Of a stretch of 19,240 bases of DNA, positions 14,320 through 19,240 are shown piece after piece. Positions within the stretch are counted from its first letter, which is position 1; every line of letters starts with the position of its first letter. This DNA is from DAISIL01 sp036822015 (GTDB lineage Bacteria; Bacteroidota; Bacteroidia; Cytophagales; Bernardetiaceae). Below the pieces are notes generated by a model. It made no database searches. It was not told the DNA's origin and saw only the letters and a program-made list of their open reading frames with translations. The DNA is taken from positions 1 through 19,240 of the forward strand of contig DAISIL010000059.1 of assembly GCA_036822015.1 (NCBI GenBank), in the 5' to 3' direction. Made by a program: the position numbers and the translations under genes.

Positions 14320-14732
14320 AGCAGTTTTTTTAGAAAATCATCCTCGGCAGCACGCATTTCTGCTTCATCCTGGGGCGTCTTATCACTCAAACCCAACAGG
14401 TGCAGCAGCCCATGCACAATGACCCGTGCCATCTCGCGCTCAAAGTTCACGCCAAAATGTTCAGCGTTTTCGGCTACCCGCTCCACACTAATGAAAACAT
14501 CGCCTTCAATCGTATGCCCATCTTCGGACTGATCGAAGGTGATGATGTCGGTGTAGGTATCGTGGTCGAGGTACTCCTGGTTGAGGGAAAATAAAAATTC
14601 ATCCGAACAAAAAATGTAGTTCAACTGCCCAATGGGACGTTGCTGCTCCTGGCACAAGAGATCAAGTTGTCGAGCAATTTGCGCTTCCTGCGGAAGATCA
14701 AAATCTACATCTTCATTGAAAAATTGAATCAT
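14316..14732 (-). CDS. ybeY: Endoribonuclease / rRNA maturation factor YbeY
   Basis: The protein has 138 residues. YbeY acts in 16S rRNA 3' end maturation and ribosome quality control. Hallmarks are QRPIGQLNYIFCSDEFLFSL, LNQEYLDHDTYTDIITFDQS, GDVFISVERVAENAEHF and ARVIVHGLLHLLGLSDKTPQ. The zinc motif carries the two histidines HGLLHLLG, but the position of the third (H-G-x-L-H-L-x-G-x-x-H) is occupied by Asp in SDKTPQDE, a replacement I remember as usual in Bacteroidota rather than a loss. Its ATG overlaps the proline dehydrogenase stop by one base (TAATG), and its TGA overlaps the next start, so the three genes are coupled. Confidence 0.95.
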   Translation of the reverse strand: MIQFFNEDVDFDLPQEAQIARQLDLLCQEQQRPIGQLNYIFCSDEFLFSLNQEYLDHDTYTDIITFDQSEDGHTIEGDVFISVERVAENAEHFGVNFEREMARVIVHGLLHLLGLSDKTPQDEAEMRAAEDDFLKKLL

Positions 14733-15925
14733 TATTTTTGTTTTTTTCGTCTTTCGATTTCTTTCTGAATCAATGCAAACTCTCTGCTGCTTTGCCCTTT
14801 GACGGAGGTGTTTTCTTGCGCTCTTCGGATCAAATAAGGCATCACAGACCGGACGGGGCCATAGGGCAGGTATTTGGCTACGTTGTAGCCTGCCTTGGAC
14901 AGATTGAACGAGATATGATCGCTCATGCCATAGAGTTGGGCAAAATATACATCGGGATCGTTGGGGGCGATGTTATACTTTTCCATCAAGACGGCTAGGT
15001 AGTAGTTGCTGTACTCGTTGTGCGAACCCGCACAAAGGGCGATGCGTTGTTTCTTTTCGATACAAAATTTGAGGGCAGCATCAAAAGCATCGTCGGTGGC
15101 TTTTTTGGAGGGCTGTATCGGGTCGGCGTAGCCCATGCGCTGGGCCCGTTCGCGTTCCTTTTCCATGTAAGCACCTCGCACGAGTTTTGCGCCGACAAAG
15201 TATTGATCCTTAACGGCATCCTTGTAAGCACGTTTGAGCTTATCAAGTCCGGCACGGGTGTAGAGTTGATAGGTGTTGTAGATGATCGCTTGGGTCTGGT
15301 TGTAGTGCCGCATGAGGTCATAGACCAACTCGTCGATCACATCTTGTATCCAGGTCTCCTCTGCATCCACAAACAGGCGTACGCCTCGTGTGTAGGCACG
15401 CTCGCCCAGGGTGTGCATCCGTTCCTTGACCGCCTGCCACTGCGTCTGTTCGGCGGCCGATAGGGCTTTACCGGCTTGCTTCTTTTCGAGGAGAGCAAAA
15501 GGGGCAACCCCTGTTACTTTGAAGACGGCGAAGGGAATTTCGGGGCGGTCGGCGGCATGGTCGATGGTGCGGAGGATTTCTTGCATGGTTTTTTGAAAAC
15601 CGCTTTCATTTTTTTCGCCTTCCACGGAATAGTCCAAAATGCTGCCGATATTATACCGAGAAAGCTGTTGGATGCTCTCTTCGCTGTCGCGGATGCTTAC
15701 ACCGCCACAAAACTGCTCAAAAACGGTATATCGGATAGCCGTCTCCGCAAAAGGCAAGTGCCAATCCAGGGCCAGATTGGCTAGCTTGGTTCCCGCACCG
15801 TTGAGGAGCGGCTGATTGATGATCGAAAAGATGAAGTGCATCTTTCGGAGGTCAGTTTCGGAGCGGTGCGCAAAGGCAGTCGCGGTGTCCTCAAACGAAA
15901 TCTGGGTAGCGGCTACGGGTTCCAT
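14732..15925 (-). CDS. Proline dehydrogenase
   Basis: The protein has 397 residues from the ATG at 15925. The flavoenzyme oxidises proline to pyrroline-5-carboxylate and passes electrons to the respiratory chain. It is a stand-alone PRODH barrel: VRLFVDAEETWIQDVIDELV, VGAKLVRGAYMEKERERAQR, KKQRIALCAGSHNEYSNYYL, YFAQLYGMSDHISFNLSKAG and the C-terminal YGPVRSVMPYLIRRAQENTS. An upstream in-frame ATG at 15964 is rejected because it lies on the probable -7 element. It is the first gene of a unit with ybeY and the vWA gene. No pyrroline-5-carboxylate dehydrogenase is adjacent in the window. Confidence 0.95.
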   Translation of the reverse strand: MEPVAATQISFEDTATAFAHRSETDLRKMHFIFSIINQPLLNGAGTKLANLALDWHLPFAETAIRYTVFEQFCGGVSIRDSEESIQQLSRYNIGSILDYSVEGEKNESGFQKTMQEILRTIDHAADRPEIPFAVFKVTGVAPFALLEKKQAGKALSAAEQTQWQAVKERMHTLGERAYTRGVRLFVDAEETWIQDVIDELVYDLMRHYNQTQAIIYNTYQLYTRAGLDKLKRAYKDAVKDQYFVGAKLVRGAYMEKERERAQRMGYADPIQPSKKATDDAFDAALKFCIEKKQRIALCAGSHNEYSNYYLAVLMEKYNIAPNDPDVYFAQLYGMSDHISFNLSKAGYNVAKYLPYGPVRSVMPYLIRRAQENTSVKGQSSREFALIQKEIERRKKQK

Positions 15926-15961
15926 GGGTGGTTCAAAAAAGATGATTGCTTTAAAAACGAA

Positions 15962-15969
15962 CAAAAATA
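15962..15969 (-). promoter_or_regulatory. Probable -7 element of the proline dehydrogenase operon
   Basis: On the minus strand TATTTTTG exactly matches the Bacteroidota -7 pattern TAnnTTTG. Transcription would start near 15957, leaving a leader of about 32 bases before the ATG at 15925. I see no good TTTG at the usual distance upstream, so only the -7 element is called. Confidence 0.45.
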
Positions 15970-15973
15970 CGAT

Positions 15974-16005
15974 TTTGTTGGTACGAAAGAATTTATCTAT
16001 CTTTC
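15974..16005 (+). promoter_or_regulatory. Probable promoter of the Reg_prop-SpoIIE sensor gene
   Basis: TTTG at 15974-15977, 20 bases, then TATCTTTC at 15998-16005 closely fits the Bacteroidota TTTG ... TAnnTTTG pattern. Transcription would begin about 16011, so translation from 16017 would leave a very short leader and from 16032 a leader of about 20 bases. It faces away from, and is separated by four bases from, the -7 element of the divergent operon. Confidence 0.5.
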
Positions 16006-16016
16006 TTCTTCACTAG

Positions 16017-19000
16017 ATGACTGCTTGCTTGATGCACCGCCTGGCCCCGCTGTTCTTTTTGTTGTTTTGGATCGGAGTGGAAGGAGAAAAGGCAACTGCC
16101 CAAAATGCCCTCCCGCCCCATCGACAGCTCACCCAGTTTATGCTCGATAACTGGACAATCGCCGACGGGCTGCCCACCAACACCCTGCTCCACCTCTGCC
16201 AAACCAACGATGGCTATCTCTGGATCAGTACCTACGAAGGCTTGATTCGTTTTGACGGGCTAGATTTTAAAGTTTTCAACAAAAGCAATACACCGGCTTT
16301 TCAGTCAGATACATTTACTGAAATGTTGCAGGATTCATCGGGAACGCTCTGGATTGGCAGCTACGGTAGTGGGCTGATTGCCTACCAGGCGGATACGTTT
16401 CGGGTGTATCCCTTTCGCCCCTTGATAAAATCGCTGCTCCGAGATACCCAAACGGGACAGCTCTGGATCGGGACGGCACAACAGGGGATATTTATCTTTG
16501 ATGGGGAGATGTTTCGTCCGGCACTTTTTGAGCCGCTCCGCGATGTGCGTGTACTCACCTTAGCCCAAGACCCGACTACCCAAACCATCTGGATCGGTAC
16601 GGCTGGAAATGGGCTGATTCGCTACCAAAACGGGCAATATACCCAAGACCTTCGGGCGGGAAAAGTAATTAGTGCCATCTTGCCGTCTAGCGATGGGAAA
16701 CTCTGGATCGGAACAGAAAAGGGTCTGGTTATCAACGATAAAGAAAACTACCAAATACCCTCCCTTCTCGAGGGATTTGTCATCAATCGCCTTCTGGAGG
16801 ATGCCACCGGAACCGTCTGGATTTCTACCTGGGATGGGCTGTTCAGGAAACGCTCCAACGACTCCAGCTTTGAACTCCTAGACGAAGCCCGAGGGCTGCC
16901 CCACGGAAACACGACCGACTTACTGGTTACTACCGATGGTAGTCTCTGGATTGGAACGTATTGGGGAGGCTTGTGTCGCCTACAAGATAGCCACTTCCTC
17001 AACTACACCGAAAAAGAAGGGCTTTCCTCCGCTATTCCCTTGAGCATTTGCGCTTATGGCAAGGATCGTTTCTTGATCGGGACAGACCAGGGGGAAATTT
17101 TTGAAAGTTATCAAAACAAAATTAAAAGCTTTCCGACAAAAGACCAAAATTTACGAATGGTTCGGCATTTACTCACAGATAACAAAAACAATCTTTGGGT
17201 AAGCCACTTTGACGGGCTGCTGCGCATCGACCCCAACGGCAACGAAACAACCCTAAAAAGTGGGCGCGATCTGCCCCGAGGTATGGTGCGCCAGACACTA
17301 CAGGCCAGCGATGGGCGGCTCTGGATCGCATCCATGAACGGGCTTGCTGTCCTGAACCCTGCCACCAACGCCATCGCTACGATTTCAGCCCTTGACCAAA
17401 CGCCCACGCTCTGCTTAGCCGAAGACGAGACAGGACGGATTTGGGTGGGTAGCAACGGAAATGGCTTGTATTGCATTGATCCACAAACGTTAAAAATACT
17501 GCAACAATACAAACCCAGCGATGGGCTTCCCAGCGACATCGTCCTCAACCTACACTACGAGCCATCTACCCAAACCCTTTGGGTGGCTTGCAATGGTGGA
17601 TTATCTCGTTATCAAAACGGCAACTTTTTTAACTTTTCTACGCAACACGGGTTACCCACCAGCACACCCTTCGATTTCCTCCCCGACCGTCTCGGCAACG
17701 CCTGGATACCCAACGGACGCGGTGTATGGCGCGTTGCCCTGAGCGACCTTCAAGCCATCGCCGAGGGGGAGCAGACGCACACACAAGGGCGCCTCTTTGA
17801 TCGTCGTGATGGCATCGCCGAGTACTCGGGCCCCAATAAAGCCTTCCGCGATCCTGATGGGCAGCTGTGGTTCCCGACGATCAAGGGCGTATCTCGCCTA
17901 GACCCCGCCGCGCTCACCATACGCCCTTTGGCGCCCCCTGTGCGCATTACCCAACTGATCGCCGACGGCAAAAGCTATGCCCCAGGAGAGGAAATCGACC
18001 TTTCGGCAGGAGTACAGCGCATCGCCATCCACTACACGGCCCTCAACCTCCGCGATCCCTACAAAACCCGTTTTCGGGTTCAGGTACAGGGCTTTGATCC
18101 GCAGTGGATCGAAACGGACAAAGCTCGGGTGGCCAGCTACACCAATCTACCCGCAGGAGAACATCGCTTTGCCGTCATGGCTGCCAATAGCGATGGCATC
18201 TGGGGCGATACCTCGGCAGAGTTATCGTTTTATATTCGGCAGCACTTTTACCAAACGTGGTGGTTTTGGGCGGCTACAGGATTGGTTTTGTTGGGGATTT
18301 TTGGGGCGTTTTATCGTTGGCGTTTATATGCCATTGGTCAGCGTAACCAGTTTTTGGAGCGGCAGGTCAAGAAGCGCACCCTGGAGTTAGAAGAGAAAAA
18401 TTACCAAATCGAAAAGAAAAACAACGCCATCCTGGGTAGTTTGCAATATGCCCAACGCATCCAGCGGGCGGTTATGCCACGTGCCGAGCGGGTATCGGAG
18501 TTGCTTCCCAGGGCTTGGGTATGGCTTCAACCTCGCGATATTGTGTCGGGCGATTTTTATTGGGTGTCCCAGCGCGATCACAAAGTGGTTTTGGTGGCCG
18601 CCGACTGTACGGGACACGGCGTACCCGGGGCGTTTATGTCTGTCCTGGGCATGGAACTACTCGAGAACATCGTCAATAAGCGCGGCATTTTGCAAGCTGG
18701 CCCCATCCTGGACACCCTCCATGAAGCCGTCCAAAAAGCCCTCCAGCAGGGAGAGCGGCGCGTAGAAGATGGCATGGATGTTTCTCTGTGTGTCATTGAC
18801 TTACGTCTGGGTAGGCTGGAGTTTGCAGGAGCTAAAAATCCCTTGATTTGGATCGAAGAAGGCCAACTCAAAGAAGTCCCCGGCGATCGGATGAGCATCG
18901 GTGGTTTCAAGTACGACAAAAAAGCCAAGCGCAAGGCCTTCCAGACGCACTCCATCCCGCTCTGCTCCCCGAGTGGCATCCCGAGTAGCTTTTATTTGTT

Positions 19001-19208
19001 CTCCGACGGGATGCCCGATCAGTTTGGCGGCCCCGAAGGACGAAAATTGATGAAAAAACGACTCAAAAAGCATCTCTTGCACATTCACCAACAAAACATC
19101 CAGGATCAACAGGCGGCCACCCAGAAACTCTTCCAGGACTGGAAAGGCAACAGCCCACAAACCGATGATGTGTTACTCGTTGGGTTTGCCGGCAAAACCC
19201 CCATTTAA
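16017..19208 (+). CDS. Reg_prop/Y_Y_Y membrane sensor fused to a SpoIIE (PP2C) phosphatase
   Basis: The protein has 1063 residues. The start is at 16017 or Met6 (16032), both before a signal peptide with a long hydrophobic run ending near ATAQ. Residues about 45-640 hold about 14 propeller repeats with the core LWIGT/LWIST (for example DGYLWISTYEGLIRFDG and GTLWIGSYGSGLIAY), enough for two seven-bladed propellers. A Y_Y_Y domain follows (about 680-745: IHYTALNLRDPYKTRFRVQV), then one transmembrane helix (about 745-768), a coiled coil (RQVKKRTLELEEKNYQIEKK) and a PP2C-like SpoIIE phosphatase to about 1060. Its metal motifs are SGDFYW, ADCTGHGVPGAFMS, FSDGMPDQFGG and TDDVLLVG, all intact. Periplasmic ligand sensing would gate cytoplasmic dephosphorylation, probably of an anti-sigma-factor antagonist, but no such partner is in the window. 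Partner and signal are unknown. Confidence 0.94.
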   Translation: MTACLMHRLAPLFFLLFWIGVEGEKATAQNALPPHRQLTQFMLDNWTIADGLPTNTLLHLCQTNDGYLWISTYEGLIRFDGLDFKVFNKSNTPAFQSDTFTEMLQDSSGTLWIGSYGSGLIAYQADTFRVYPFRPLIKSLLRDTQTGQLWIGTAQQGIFIFDGEMFRPALFEPLRDVRVLTLAQDPTTQTIWIGTAGNGLIRYQNGQYTQDLRAGKVISAILPSSDGKLWIGTEKGLVINDKENYQIPSLLEGFVINRLLEDATGTVWISTWDGLFRKRSNDSSFELLDEARGLPHGNTTDLLVTTDGSLWIGTYWGGLCRLQDSHFLNYTEKEGLSSAIPLSICAYGKDRFLIGTDQGEIFESYQNKIKSFPTKDQNLRMVRHLLTDNKNNLWVSHFDGLLRIDPNGNETTLKSGRDLPRGMVRQTLQASDGRLWIASMNGLAVLNPATNAIATISALDQTPTLCLAEDETGRIWVGSNGNGLYCIDPQTLKILQQYKPSDGLPSDIVLNLHYEPSTQTLWVACNGGLSRYQNGNFFNFSTQHGLPTSTPFDFLPDRLGNAWIPNGRGVWRVALSDLQAIAEGEQTHTQGRLFDRRDGIAEYSGPNKAFRDPDGQLWFPTIKGVSRLDPAALTIRPLAPPVRITQLIADGKSYAPGEEIDLSAGVQRIAIHYTALNLRDPYKTRFRVQVQGFDPQWIETDKARVASYTNLPAGEHRFAVMAANSDGIWGDTSAELSFYIRQHFYQTWWFWAATGLVLLGIFGAFYRWRLYAIGQRNQFLERQVKKRTLELEEKNYQIEKKNNAILGSLQYAQRIQRAVMPRAERVSELLPRAWVWLQPRDIVSGDFYWVSQRDHKVVLVAADCTGHGVPGAFMSVLGMELLENIVNKRGILQAGPILDTLHEAVQKALQQGERRVEDGMDVSLCVIDLRLGRLEFAGAKNPLIWIEEGQLKEVPGDRMSIGGFKYDKKAKRKAFQTHSIPLCSPSGIPSSFYLFSDGMPDQFGGPEGRKLMKKRLKKHLLHIHQQNIQDQQAATQKLFQDWKGNSPQTDDVLLVGFAGKTPI

Positions 19209-19225
19209 ACCAACCCCCCTCATTT

Positions 19226-19240
19226 ATGCTTCCCGAAAAC
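19226..19240 (+). CDS. Possible start of the next gene, cut by the window edge
   Basis: An ATG at 19226 opens five codons (MLPEN) before the edge. The distance to the preceding stop (17 bases) would suit a second gene of an operon with the SpoIIE sensor, but nothing else supports it. Confidence 0.2.

Noticed and set aside
1..19240. tRNA, rRNA, insertion sequences or phage genes.
   Set aside because: No cloverleaf, rRNA-like conserved stretch, transposase or integrase could be supported anywhere in the window.

Overview
This window looks like chromosome from a member of the Bacteroidota. The evidence is an outer-membrane beta-barrel protein of the TonB-plug/OMP_b-brl_3 type, a two-cysteine-pair zinc-ribbon membrane protein of the DUF3667 type, a PD40-OmpA lipid-side protein, a YbeY with the Bacteroidota-style 'DKT' motif, a Reg_prop/Y_Y_Y sensor fused to a SpoIIE phosphatase, and promoters resembling TTTG ... 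TAnnTTTG. Most genes lack an obvious Shine-Dalgarno, as is usual in this phylum. I cannot name a genus; a Saprospiria/Cytophagia-like lineage is only a guess.

Layout. (1) 1-430 is clearly AT-rich (about 35% GC by hand count over 1-420) and holds, on the minus strand, a 77-aa controller (C) protein of a type II restriction-modification system, a textbook-like C-box operator upstream of it, and the first 43 codons of the next gene, a candidate restriction enzyme that runs off the edge. (2) 431-855 has no convincing gene and ends in a probable promoter. (3) 856-3285 is an outer-membrane beta-barrel protein, convergent with a zinc-ribbon membrane protein (3295-3963, minus) and a YceI lipoprotein (4065-4787, minus) with a clear terminator. 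(4) 4984-6512 holds two unrecognised exported proteins, with short 21-bp-period repeats on both sides of the first. (5) 6640-9002 is panB followed 5 nt later by a PD40/OmpA protein. (6) On the minus strand, 11967 down to 8986, three overlapping genes encode a sodium:solute symporter, a PlsC-type acyltransferase and a class I methyltransferase; the last overlaps the 3' end of the OmpA gene. (7) Divergently, 12042-13238 encodes a hypoxanthine phosphoribosyltransferase and an AlbA_2-domain protein. (8) A hairpin-rich convergent gap lies at 13239-13527. (9) On the minus strand, 15925 down to 13528, proline dehydrogenase, YbeY and a TerF-like vWA protein are fused by 1-nt and 4-nt overlaps. (10) 16017-19208 is a 1063-residue membrane sensor-phosphatase, divergent from proline dehydrogenase.

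Most of the window is housekeeping and envelope biology. The points that merit attention are the C-controlled restriction-modification edge, the 21-bp-period repeats around the orphan exported gene, the mutually exclusive hairpins at 13459-13492, and the 14-repeat Reg_prop-SpoIIE fusion with no partner switch genes in view.
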